Below, one piece after another: positions 11,141-21,464 of a stretch of 64,000 nucleotides of DNA. The stretch comes from Gelatoporia subvermispora B (lineage: Eukaryota > Basidiomycota > Agaricomycetes > Polyporales > Gelatoporiaceae), in the NCBI GenBank assembly GCA_000320605.2, contig KB445796.1:194916-258915 (forward strand). Reading direction: 5' to 3'. The position numbers were made by a program, and so were the translations under genes. A model generated the notes under the pieces. The model saw only the letters and a list, made by a program, of their open reading frames with translations. It searched no databases and was not told the DNA's origin. Within the stretch, counting starts at the first letter, position 1. Each line of letters begins with the position of its first letter.

Positions 11141-11836
11141 AGTGATGAGGACAAAGTCACTCCCAGACAAACATGCACGCGCATTTCAACGATGCGCTAC
11201 AGGTACGCAGAGGCGCGCAGGCGGCGGCCAGTTGGCCAGAGAAGACGGCAGCCAAGTGTCAGGAATCCATATGATCGTCCCTTGTGACCCATTCACGACA
11301 ACCTCAGAGACACGGGACATCTTCGGCCGAGCGGGTTATGATTGCCCAGGGGCCGTTCGCGTTACACTCGAAGCGCGATGCCATGCGATGCGGAGGAGTA
11401 GCGGACTTTGGTGTCTACTGATGCAAGACGCGACGGGACTGGAGGAGAGCATCTCTGATGAAGTAGAATGTAATAGAAGCAGGCAAGGATCTGGTGATCA
11501 AGAGGCGATATTTGCGCGAAGAGTCACCGTCGCTCACCATCGCTCTTCGTGGCCATGTACAGATGTCTTCATTTCGAACTTTGGGTACGTTTGATGCGTC
11601 GCAGTAAGTCTGCAGTAAGTTGTAACGGTGCCCACGAAGTTGTATTTCCTTCAGTAATGGTAACGTTAGGTATCTTTATGGTCCTTGGTGTGGTATGAAG
11701 CATCTTTCAGATAACAGCATCCGAGGGTGACGAGAATATAGTCGAGTTGTTACTCTGTAGCGCCTGTCAGGTAAGGGCGGCGGCCGTAGTCCGGCCCGGG
11801 CGGAGAACAGAGCAAAATGCTGCTTCCTTAATCAGA

Positions 11837-12106
11837 TCAGAACGTTTTGTCTTCGAACTTGGAGAGTTGCCACAATTTCACGTGTCCTGATTCGCCTTTC
11901 CTGTAATTCCAACCATCCGTCACTGCTTGCTCTGTATTGAAGTCATTTGTCATCCATGCATATACCCCTGGATCCCCATTGGTCACCTGGCACTGCTTCC
12001 ATGACGTGCACGTTGGTATTTCAACATCACTGTCATTCTCGGAATCGGAAGACTTGATAACCCAGCATCTTAGTTTTCTTTGAGACACATGTACCTCAAG
12101 AAACAA
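11837..12106 (-). CDS. Hypothetical ORF, 89 aa
   Basis: Open frame starting MFLEVHVSQRK with an acidic Ser/Asp segment (SSDSENDSD) and a Trp-, Cys-containing second half ending in KFEDKTF. The composition looks protein-like, but I do not recognise a family and see no convincing splice partner. It may be the last exon of a longer gene or chance. Confidence 0.2.
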   Translation of the reverse strand: MFLEVHVSQRKLRCWVIKSSDSENDSDVEIPTCTSWKQCQVTNGDPGVYAWMTNDFNTEQAVTDGWNYRKGESGHVKLWQLSKFEDKTF

Positions 12107-13894
12107 CCCAAGATCGACGGCAGTCGACGATCGCTCTCGCTATTGTTCGGAGAATTATGCATATTGTGCCTGAGGCATTCGTAGTAGCAGCAGGTATATC
12201 GGTTTTATGGTCCCAAAAAACCTTCTAGCTTCCGAAGGATCAAATGATCCACCTGGCGATGTCTTCGCCTTCTTCGAAGACGGTCTCTACTCAGAATGAT
12301 CCTCCCCGGCGAGTTTGTCGACCTGAAGAGGAAGATGGCCTTTGCTCCAGGTCCAAAGCAATGTTTCCGGCCCGTCACGGGAGGATTCAGCATCACAGAC
12401 CCATGTTCCTGACACACTCGCGCCAACTGTCCTAGTCTCGTGTCTGTTTTTTGTGCTTCGCGAAACTCGCTCGATCATGATTTTACCGCCGGCAACGCTC
12501 TAAAGATAGGCCAATAGGTCAAGAGACCGTCATATGATGGGTATTCTAGGCATGTTGCCCATGTTGGCCCCATGCACCGGAGCCTCTTGAATTGTGCCAT
12601 GTTGACCATACATACCCTTACAGCGCAAGCTCGGTGGAGAAAGTTCCTCGCTCTTGGAATAATCCTCATTGCAGGCTGAAGCAATGATTGTTTCGTAATG
12701 AAGACCTAAAGGCCCGCTGATGGATGAGAAGTCTACAGAGGGTCTACCTTGAGTATACTCAGGTGAGTGGGTGGCATCGGTTTCGCAGCAGCGGTGCTTC
12801 TCTATATAGATGTTTGACTTACAGCTGCGGCATTCAGATGCCGAGGTAGTCTGTCACTCTGTGAACGAGCCAAACCAGAATTAAGTTCAACAGGAAAGCC
12901 TGCCTGCTGTGACCCGACCGGCGTAGCGAGGACGTGCGAGCAGTGTGGTGCATCAAACACGAGGTGGATCGGAATATGTTGGAATCAGCATTGATCGTGT
13001 CTTGGCCGGCTAAGGTGAACTAGATCAGAAAGAGGTCCACAGACCCCTCAATAATGCATGTGAATCCATCCGTCGCACAAGTTTCGTCACAGTGGACCAG
13101 TCGTACTAGCCCTGGATTTGGAGCTTCGAGTGTTGTGCAACAGCGTCAGGACTTCGAGGCACATATTAATGATGCTTAGTCGGCATCGCATCCGTGTGTG
13201 GCCGATATGCTGAACGTTAAACAATTCACAAGACAGTGAAGGTGATATAGTGAATCGCGTTTCAAATTTGTGCCTCCTCATGTATGCGATACTTTCGGAC
13301 TTGTGTGCAATCGTCGGATTGTCACTACATTGATGAAGAAAGGCATCCGCACGCGATCAGCACATCACTCCACAACTCCCCACTATGCCTTGAGGGGCTT
13401 CTAGCTCAAAACGGCAATCAATAGTCGTAACGGACTCACCTCGAGACGCATAATCGGTCCCCAGGATCAAGCCTATGATACCGCCTACAAAACAATACCG
13501 AGGCCACGTCGACTACCCTATATTGCTAGTCGGTAAGATCGCAGCAGTACCATTACCAGCTGCTGACGTGCAGGTTCGAAGCTGAACCACCTGATAGCCA
13601 GGAACTGCCACTTTTGACTGGCAGATAGCGCCTCGTGTGCCTCTTTGCATCTGCAACCGCACAGGAAGCGACACGTTCGAGCAGAGAACAGCTCCATTTG
13701 ATCTCACTCTTGCCATTCGTGGCGAGGAACATTCATCCGGAGTCATAATGTCCTACCTCGTCCCACTTATCCCCGTCCCTGCCGACATCAGTGACGCTAG
13801 CACCTCCTTACGCTACGGTTCTTACCGCTGTCCAAACGGTCCATTAAAAATGGGACCTGGTTTGCTTGGCCGCTCAGCCCCCCGCACATTCTCT

Positions 13895-13902
13895 TATTTA
13901 AA
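13895..13902 (+). promoter_or_regulatory. TATA-like box of GH105 gene
   Basis: TATTTAAA about 65 bp before the start codon. A CCCCGC (reverse of the CreA/Mig1 motif GCGGGG) lies just upstream at about 13880-13885, which would fit glucose repression of a secreted hydrolase; a single copy is weak evidence. Confidence 0.4.
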
Positions 13903-13964
13903 AGCCATCGTCCCATTCCCTGCCTCTACGTCTAGAGTGGATGAACCGGGGCCAGAGACGAACG

Positions 13965-15384
13965 ATGCCTAGCTTCTGCGGAACACTATCGCTGGCCTGC
14001 CTGGCCTTCGCCACGTTCGCTCGCGCTCAGGTCCTCACAGCCGCCCAGCTCAGTGCAGTCAAATCAAACCTCATGCAAGGTGCTAAGCAGAGGTGCGCCC
14101 GAGAGGTCAATGTATTTTTGGCGGCCTGACGCGTTTCTCGCATCAGCTGGGAACTTGGGACAGAGACCGAAGCGCTCACCGAGTTCGACTCGCCTCATTA
14201 CTCGGTTGTGAAAGGCGCAGTGCCACCTCCCCCGGGTCCTGGACCGGCCTCGCTCGACGAAGTATTCGCGATCGCGAAAAACATCGTCTCGAACTTGACC
14301 ATCTCGCCCAGCGACCCCAACGCGCCGCAGCCGTTGGACCTCCCGCCCGGCATGGCCGCTGGGGATAGCGCGTCGCTCGGATTCGCAGTCCTGCTCGCCG
14401 ACTGGACGGGCCGTGGCAAGGTCGACGGCCTGGACTATGGGGCTGCGGCGACGGCACAGGTGGATTGGACGCTGACCGACGTCCCGCGTACCCCGGATGG
14501 CGCGATCTCGCACCGGATTGAGCAGGTGCAGCTCTGGGCGGACTCGGTGTACATGGTCCCTCCCACTTTGGCGTACTACGGCGCGATGAACAACAACCGG
14601 AGTCTGTTGGAAGAGGCGCATAACCAGATTCGGCTGTACCGCCAGTACTTGAGGGATCCCAGCGCCGGAGGGCTGTGGAAGCATATTCTACTCGGCGAGG
14701 CATCGCAAGATGATGAAGGACACTGGTCCACCGGTGAGCGAGACCTACTTACTCAACGGTGTGTAGTCAAGGACTCACCCGATCGATGTTAGGGAATGCT
14801 TGGGCTGCCGCAGGAATGATCCGCGTGATGGCGACAATCCAGCATTCGAAGTTCTCGAGGGAGATGACGAGCGAGGTACAAGATCTTATCTCCTGGGTGT
14901 CCGAGATCCACGACGGGGTATACCCACATTTGGTGAGCTGCTGCTCCCATTGTAAGCTACTCTGCTCGGACTAACAGTGCACCCACAGAACTCTGACGGC
15001 TTGTTCAACAACTACGCGGACAATTCCTCCACCTTCCACGACGCTGCAGGCACTGCAATGCTAGCAAGCACAGTGTATCGCCTCTCACTCCTCGCCGGCG
15101 TACACACACACATTCCTCTCGCTGAGTTTAGCCGCAAGTCGATTAGCGCACCACTCAACTCGGCTGTCTCTAGTCATGCGTCGCCCACCTCGACCGGAGC
15201 GGCCGCGCCAGTACAGTCCCTCCTGCACTTCGACAACGAGATGTGGCTCACGCCTGTGCCGAATCCGGACAACTGGTCCGTGCTCGGGGAGCATTCGCCC
15301 GAGTCGCAGGCATTTGTGATCGAGATGTACGCGGCATGGAGAGATTGGGTAGCTGCTGGATCACCTGGTGCGCACGGGATTTGA
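13965..15384 (+). CDS. GH105-type unsaturated glycuronyl hydrolase, secreted
   Basis: Four exons (13965-14092, 14147-14733, 14793-14932, 14989-15384) give 416 residues. The start at 13965 gives a signal peptide (MPSFCGTLSLACLAFATFARA); a Met at 13941 would precede it with polar residues. GH105 enzymes are six-hairpin barrel proteins that hydrolyse unsaturated uronosyl residues left by pectate or rhamnogalacturonan lyases. Supporting features: LWADSVYMVPPTLAYYG, the DEGHWSTGNAW segment rebuilt across intron 2, AAAGMIRV, and a Phe-Asn-Asn-Tyr-Ala-Asp stretch near the C-terminus with FHDAAGTA. The last 60 residues (Ser/Ala/Thr-rich linker, then a helix with AWRDWVAAGS) look like a lineage-specific extension. 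Substrate (pectin versus other uronides) is inferred from the family only. Confidence 0.8.
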
Positions 15385-16275
15385 CGTATCGAGGATGTAG
15401 AGCTGTTCTGTTGCTGAGTAGTACGGCCATTGGAAAACGCGCATGGAGCGCGGGATAGCTTTGTCTTACGGTATCAGCCAGATAATCATGCTGCTGAGAA
15501 CGTACCATGAAGCAGGGGTCTTTGCTGAGACCACGAGATCTTACAGTCGCAGCCATGTACACCGAAATATACTAGAATCAGCCTCTGGAAAGTCAATCTG
15601 CCTGGAGATATCGAACCGAGACAACCGTATCTCAGTAGCGAAAGACTGATGAGGCGCAGTCAAACTGCCAAACGAGATTGCAGGAGGATGCTGAACTCAC
15701 GTAGGTTACTTTGAAACCACTACAGAGCACATAGATAAAGTATCACCCAGAGAGCTTCATATTGCAATGCAAATGCTCAGATGAACAATCATGAGCAACG
15801 GACATGGATGATGGAGAGCACCTCAGTCACGGACCTGGTTTCTGTGTTTACCCGAAATAGGCTTCGGAGTTTCAGTTATCAGCTGGGAAGGAGCCTGTAT
15901 ACACCCAGATATGGGTTAGGGGAACTATACGTCACGAGGACTGGCACGAGCCTGGTTAATCGTCCTTCGGCCAGCCTCCGATCGCGCCTGAAAGTCATCG
16001 GTACTGACAACTGCGCGCTGACCGAGGCTGGCCGTAGCTCGACGCACAGGTTTTTCGCTTACTCTCTCTGCTTCATCTCGAATTGCTGCTGCTGGACACA
16101 GACGTCTTTTTGGATAACTCAAAACTACTCTGAAACAATGCTTGGTTTGCCTACTAGTCATGGGGATTCACAAGAGCCGGCGTGGAAGAGGGCGGGGCGC
16201 AGTGTGCGCAAGACTATGCGCAGGACTAGCAAAGCAATTATGCGGTCGCACAAGTTCCGCATACCAAAATATGAC
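15385..16275. other. Intergenic, no gene seen
   Basis: 3' flank of the GH105 gene and promoter of the VanZ-like gene. Open frames here lack recognisable motifs. The frame running into 16142-16519 is only the continuation upstream of exon 2 of the next gene. Confidence 0.5.
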
Positions 16276-17290
16276 ATGCCTCTGCGACTGCGACCCGTAT
16301 GTCGTCGGTTTTGTTCTGACGTATACCAGGCCATCTCACGTCGCTCCTGTACCTGCTCAGTGGTTCTTGCTGTTCACAACACTCATAATGATACTACTCG
16401 CGTTTCTCGGGTTCACCAACGTTGCGCACGCTCTACCACTGAATGACAAGCTGCTTCATTTTCTGTGTCTGAGTGTCGCCACGGGTGTCTTCTACTTCAT
16501 CTTCGATGTCGAAGAGTAAGTCAGTGGGTGTCGTCAAGCCCCATCGCCTCGCCTCGCGACCGGAGAACTCATTTTGGCACCGGACGGTGCTTCGTAGAGA
16601 TGCACGGCGAATATGGTTCTGGCGCAGCGCCCCCCTCATATTCACTGGGGTAACTTGTTTCTTGCTGGGCGGCATCGTTAGCGAATTCGTCCAGTCCATG
16701 CTCCCGGTGCGTGACGTGATCTCTTTTGACTCATTTCATGTGATTTATTCGACTTCATTAATTTTAATTTGTCCAGTACAAGCAATTCCAGTTCGGTGAC
16801 GTGGTGGTGAGCCGGCTCTACATCCTAGTTGGCGTTGTACTTAGCTCAGACACATCCTACAGGCTAATCTCCTCGGATCTACTCTAGGCCTATATATTGC
16901 CTACTACCTTGAGAAGTATTATCGTCATAGACGCGAGGTGAGTTAGTCGTATCATCTCATGCTTGTACCGCTCACGCTGTATGTCAGATTTCGCGTCTCT
17001 ACCAACCCCTGGACACAGACTCAGCAGCATCGGACGACGAAGATGACATGGGCGGTACCCAGTTACTACCGACGCACTTCCAACCTGGTTCATCACGCGC
17101 TGCCTCGAAGAAGGGCAGCACGCCTAAAACGGATGCAGGACGTATCCGCCTCTCGGACGTGTGGGATGAGAGAGAGGAACTGTTTGACATCGGCGCGGAC
17201 AGCGAGGACGAGCATGAAGAAGAGCATTCCCATACGACCGGTCCCACTCCAGAAACGCCGAAGATAGTCGTGACACCTGGCTCGGCGTAG
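16276..17290 (+). CDS. VanZ-like domain membrane protein
   Basis: Six exons (16276-16296, 16361-16515, 16598-16706, 16777-16806, 16863-16937, 16988-17290) give 230 residues. The start is a 7-codon exon, MPLRLRP, whose junction creates RPWFLLFTTL; this is the normal beginning of basidiomycete members. Four hydrophobic segments follow: the first ends at GFTN, then DKLLHFLC with ATGVFYFIF, then LIFTGVTCFLLGGIVSEF, and finally FGDVVANLLGSTLGLYIAYY. The DKxLHF and E-F-x-Q signatures belong to the VanZ-like family, whose fungal function is unknown. The C-terminal third is an acidic, disordered cytosolic tail with a Glu/His-rich end. The first exon is only 21 nt, so the true start needs transcript support. 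Confidence 0.75.
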
Positions 17291-17629
17291 TCCACATCAT
17301 GGTCATTGTAATTCGTGGGTTGCATTGTAGAATCAACTCTTGGACATCTGCGCATCTACCCTACACCTACTACTCATTGTATTTATACTTGTGCAACACT
17401 GGTCTAACGTAACGAGGTCTCTGCTATCGACCAAATCTCCGAGCACAGAGTACTGTCAGAGCTCAAGCCTCGCTCCCCAAGCCCCAGGGAATTCTTGGGC
17501 GCCGGATCTGGAGCAGCGCCTGCACATATCAGCCACTAGTAACAAATATTTACACTGCACCATCACGTGCACCGCCGAACTGGAAGCGGAAAGCGACGGG
17601 CGGTGAAGCGCTGAAGACGCCTGCCTCTA
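17291..17629. other. Intergenic, no gene seen
   Basis: Short space between two genes on the plus strand; holds the 3' flank of the VanZ-like gene and the promoter of the next gene. No recognisable motif. Confidence 0.5.
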
Positions 17630-19863
17630 ATGCAGACATGTTTGGGCTCCTCGTCCAGGTCATCGTCATTCTTGCTTCTACATCGCCATAGCCTCAACCT
17701 TGGCAATGCTGCTTCGAAATCTTATGGATGTCGGCGAACGGTGTCTTCAGCCGTCGCGCACTCTGCGCGTTCACCACTGGAGGAGCTCTCTGCGCCTCGC
17801 CAACAAACACTGACGGTCCTCCATAAAGCGACATCTCTACTACCTCGCGTGCTTCCTCAAAGACACCGCAGTACAGCTGAACGCGAGTCGCTGGAATTCT
17901 GGGATGAGTTGCTGATCGCTGGTTACAACGATCTCTCAGTCACCCCCGGTAGCAAGGCAGATGACAGCGTACGGTTAGTAGGTGTGTAAACAATTCTTGG
18001 AGTCAAATCAGGCCTTTGGACACTAGAGGTTGAGGGTAGTTGTCTAGTGTATGGCTTGGACGACCTGTCCGAGGGTCAAGCCCGGGACTTGGTGACTGCT
18101 CTGCTGGAGGAACCCTTCGCCTCTCAAGCGCAAAAAGAAGCTATACGCTCACGATGGCAATTCACGTCCAATGACGTACATGTGTTGTCCATACAGTGCG
18201 TTCTACACACCATCCCGTGTATGCGAAAATTAAGTTAGCTTACAACCCTTTTGCAGATCTCGGAGACCTGGGCTGTCCACAGACGTACCCACAAGCCTAC
18301 AAGTACGATCAGCGTGGCTCCAGCAGCTTCCCGCAGCTGCACAAATCGTAGAGTTGCGTTCCCGACATACAACACCACCTCCATACCCCTCCAGCAAACC
18401 CCTCTTCACCGCCGATATACCCATCCTTGTGTGCAACCCTGCGCTCTCCTCTCTGGACACTCTCGTCCGCCCTTCCCTTCAACCGCCGCTCCCTCTTTCC
18501 CATCCCCACGCTATCCTCGTGATCACTGCACCTTACTCTGCTGACCTTGAAACGCGTGTCAAAACGCTTTTCCCCGACACACTCACTGTTCTCTTCATCG
18601 ACCCCTCGCGCGCCCTCAGTGCTCTGCGCACGCTCAGTGCTGCACCCTCATCCTCTGTTGCAGTGCAGAGGTATCAAGATGATTTCGACGGCTCGCGCAT
18701 AGCCAGCCTTACTCACGCGATCCGGGAGCTCCTCGCTGCTAGTAGTCACATCCTGCCGCGCTCTGTCTCACCGGCTTTGCACGTGCACACCGCGCAGGCG
18801 AACGTCGCTGGATCGCTCGACGCGTGCAACATCTTCCTAGCTCGGGCTCTTCGCGAGATTGATGAGCTGTGCTTGCGAGTTGGTGCGCTGAAGGACCGGG
18901 TAGAGGAAGTGAGAGTGAGGGTGCCACAGGAGGTGTTTGGCGCGGCGGGCGAGGGTGCAGACGAGATCCAATTGGCGGTGGGAAAGGCGAAGAGAGACAT
19001 TGGGGTAGTCATGGGTACGCTTACATGGTGGAGGCTTCTTTGGAGGGCCGACGACCTCAGCGAGGTGGTCGGCGCTGCGATAGACAGAGCGTGGTGTAAA
19101 GATTTAGAGAGCAAGGTGCGTGCATTGGTGCTTCGGGGCCGGGGGCTGATCTGACGAAACGATCTAGCTCATCTACCACGCCGGCCGCCTGGCATCACTA
19201 CAAGAAGACCTGGCTAAGTCCAGCAAGACGCTCCTGGCCTCCTTCCCCCCGTCGTCCCCCTTCCATTCCCCCGTACTCGAAAACACTCTCTCTAGGATAG
19301 CCACCTCGCCCTCATTCCCCGTCGACGCACCCGCCTTGACCGCCCCACTTACGTGGCGCCGGCAGCAACTCGCCTTCCCCACCGCGAGACTGCATCTCTC
19401 TGCACAACGCGCCATGTTCGGCATGGGAGGCAGCGTCCTTGGCGGTATGGGTGCTGCATGGGCAGGGTGGGTTGGGCACCTGGGGTTGCTTGACGTTGGG
19501 CTTCAGCCAGAGACCGCGGTTGGCCTCGGCTTGCTCGGAGGTGCGGCGGGCGTGAGGTGGGCGATCGCGCGGTTTGAGAAGGCGAAGCGTAAGTGGTGGA
19601 AGGACTGGGCCAGGGTCAGTGAAGGGCTTAGGAGAGACCTAAGAGTGCGTGTACTGCTTCACATCATTGTCGCTTTGCTCATTGGGACCGTGCAGACGGC
19701 CCTCGACAATACCATGGACGAGAAGGTACTCGCGGTCCCTATAGAGGCTTGCAAGGGACTGAGAGAGCTCGCGGCGAAGCGAAAAGACCAAGTGGACGAG
19801 CTTAAGGAAGAAGTCTCTAGTCTTGAAGCAGACCTAGCGCGAATCAAGTCTGATTCGAAGTGA
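17630..19863 (+). CDS. Mitochondrial membrane protein, Mmc1-like
   Basis: Five exons (17630-17968, 18029-18195, 18257-19115, 19168-19644, 19696-19863) give 669 residues. The N-terminus is rich in Ser, Arg and Leu with no acidic residues for about 45 positions, as in mitochondrial presequences. A middle region with SPALHVHTAQANVAGSLDAC and alternating long helices is followed by a glycine-rich hydrophobic pair (GGSVLGGMGAAWAG and LGLLGGAAG), then a basic RFEKAKRKWWKDW and a C-terminal coiled coil (DELKEEVSSLEADLARI). This layout matches fungal proteins annotated with an Mmc1 C-terminal domain, which are poorly characterised. The family call is from remembered pattern and is moderate; the coiled coil and membrane hairpin are directly visible. 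The start is the first Met of the presequence-like stretch. Confidence 0.6.
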
Positions 19864-20494
19864 TACTGATTCGCAAATACACACTCGTTAAGCGAGCCAC
19901 CTCTAAGCCTTAGGAAAGCACGTTGTGATCGAGGATCCATATACCTTGTAGCTGTTGGAGCCTCAAAGGTGTTTTGGCGGCTTCGTCCATGTGAAGCATG
20001 GAAATACGCGGTTGAAGACATGATTGCCTTCTGTAAGCGCCTTGGTACGTACCCAGAGGAAGCCGTGCTCCTGGTGCTCGCCTCACGGGAATGAGATTGT
20101 AACCAGTATACGGCAGTCGAACTGCTGATCCCTCTCGAGGGGCCTATGGAGGGTGTCTGGTGGACCAGAAGGATTGGAATGTGACCTAATGGTAAAGCTT
20201 CTTCCGAGGTAGGGGCTGTCGGTATCTGCGCAGAAGAACGGCAATCCCACCAACCGAGCATAAACGATGCTATGTCTCAGGCGACGATCGTGAGTCTAGC
20301 GCGAGAAAGGAAGGCTCACTGTGATGTAATATACTGGGCGTCGTCTGACGGGTCATACTCGAAGCACAATGTTGACGTCCAAATTTGCAGTGCGCGAGCG
20401 GGGTGAGATGTTACAACGATAGAGCGTCATTAAGCAGCGGAAAGCGAGCGTAACATGATATATACAATCTAAGTCCAACGTGATGCCGAGCAGC
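19864..20494. other. Convergent 3' flanks, no gene seen
   Basis: Space between the 3' ends of the Mmc1-like gene (+) and TIM17 (-). Open frames on the minus strand run into TIM17 intron 4 and are not coding. Confidence 0.5.
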
Positions 20495-21239
20495 TCATGA
20501 TGAGGGGTGTGGTTGCATGTGTTCCGGTACTGGCGCATACCGATGAGCCATGATGAATGCCAACCAGGGCCAGAAAACTCACATGGTGGTAGTTGCGGTC
20601 GTGTGCCCTCGTTGAGGACACGGTTAACGAGGACACCGACGCCCTCAAAGACACTGAGTAGGATACCGCACGCGATGGCGGAGTTCAGGGCTGCCCGAGG
20701 ACCACCTGAATAGTGACGTTAGTATTCAGTTCTCAGTAAGAACAGAGAATGAGCGGTAGACATTGTCGATCATCATTTGGCGGTGGGGAAGAACAAAGTG
20801 ATGAATGACGACTCACTTCGTGCTGCCAAACAACCACCCGTCAAGAAACCCGAGATGATCGCATTCCACATGTCCTCCTTCTGCCTCCAGCCCTTCACCG
20901 CGCAGTCGAATGTCGAGAACATGCCACCCCAAACACCGAAGTTGCCTCCTGTTACTGGTGCGCGAGCTTTTATGGTCGAGAGTGCTCCCACGAAGCGATC
21001 GCCCTAGTGTGCTGTCATTATATACGCCTCATTTTTGCACCGCTGCAACGCACCCTTGGCGAGTTCCGGGCACCCTTGATACCATGCCAGATGGTTCCAC
21101 CGACTGCACCCATTGCGAATGCACTGCCAAAGTCAGAGAGGATAACCCAGGGACTATCCGAGCACCATCAGCGCTTTGCCGAACGAGATAAGATAGAGGG
21201 TGCGTGCCATGGGTCGCGTGTGTGATCTGCGTGTGCCAT
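20495..21239 (-). CDS. TIM17: Mitochondrial import translocase subunit Tim17
   Basis: Five exons (21208-21239, 21054-21153, 20817-21003, 20583-20705, 20495-20529) give 158 residues, the same length as yeast Tim17. It is the regulatory membrane subunit of the TIM23 presequence translocase. The N-terminus reads [20 protein letters not shown], with the acidic residues expected to face the intermembrane space. Four membrane segments with small-residue motifs follow ([55 protein letters not shown]). The C-terminus [13 protein letters not shown] is recovered only by splicing a last 35 nt exon. Intron 1 (21154-21207) needs a GC donor (ATG followed by GCACGC) to create DPCPW; no GT donor fits. Diverges from the R1 zinc-finger gene over 225 bp, so they may share a promoter. 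Confidence 0.93.
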
Positions 21240-21464
21240 GGCGGGCTTTTGGTCGCTGTGTCGGACGACGAGGACGAGACGTAGGTGGGGGAATCTGGGG
21301 CAGCGAGGTGGCTGCTGACCGTGAGCGAGCGCCGGTGGCTGCGAAACTTTCACTTGAGGGCCGGGTGGTACGGATCACGTGCGGACGCGTTTCATGTGAC
21401 GTTAAGTGCTCGACGCGGCGCGGGGACGCGCTTTCTTCTCAACGCCCACCTCCTCGGCTCAGCT

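Larger units (their letters stand above)
11141..13964. other. Gene-poor stretch between GH115 and GH105
   Basis: This 2.8 kb holds the divergent 5' flanks of the two secreted glycosidases plus unassigned DNA. The longest plausible frames are 11837-12106 and 12205-12684 on the minus strand; neither has a recognisable domain. It could hold a long regulatory region, a decayed gene or a non-coding RNA. Confidence 0.5.

Noticed and set aside
10740..11594. 284-codon plus-strand frame opposite the GH115 first exon
   Set aside because: Overlaps the signal peptide and first domain of a well-supported gene and shows no recognisable motif.
12205..12684. Overlapping short minus-strand frames that looked enzyme-like
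   Set aside because: Could not be joined by splice sites into a protein with a known domain.
14064..14684. 206-codon minus-strand frame inside GH105
   Set aside because: Shadow of the GH105 second exon, Arg-rich, no domain.
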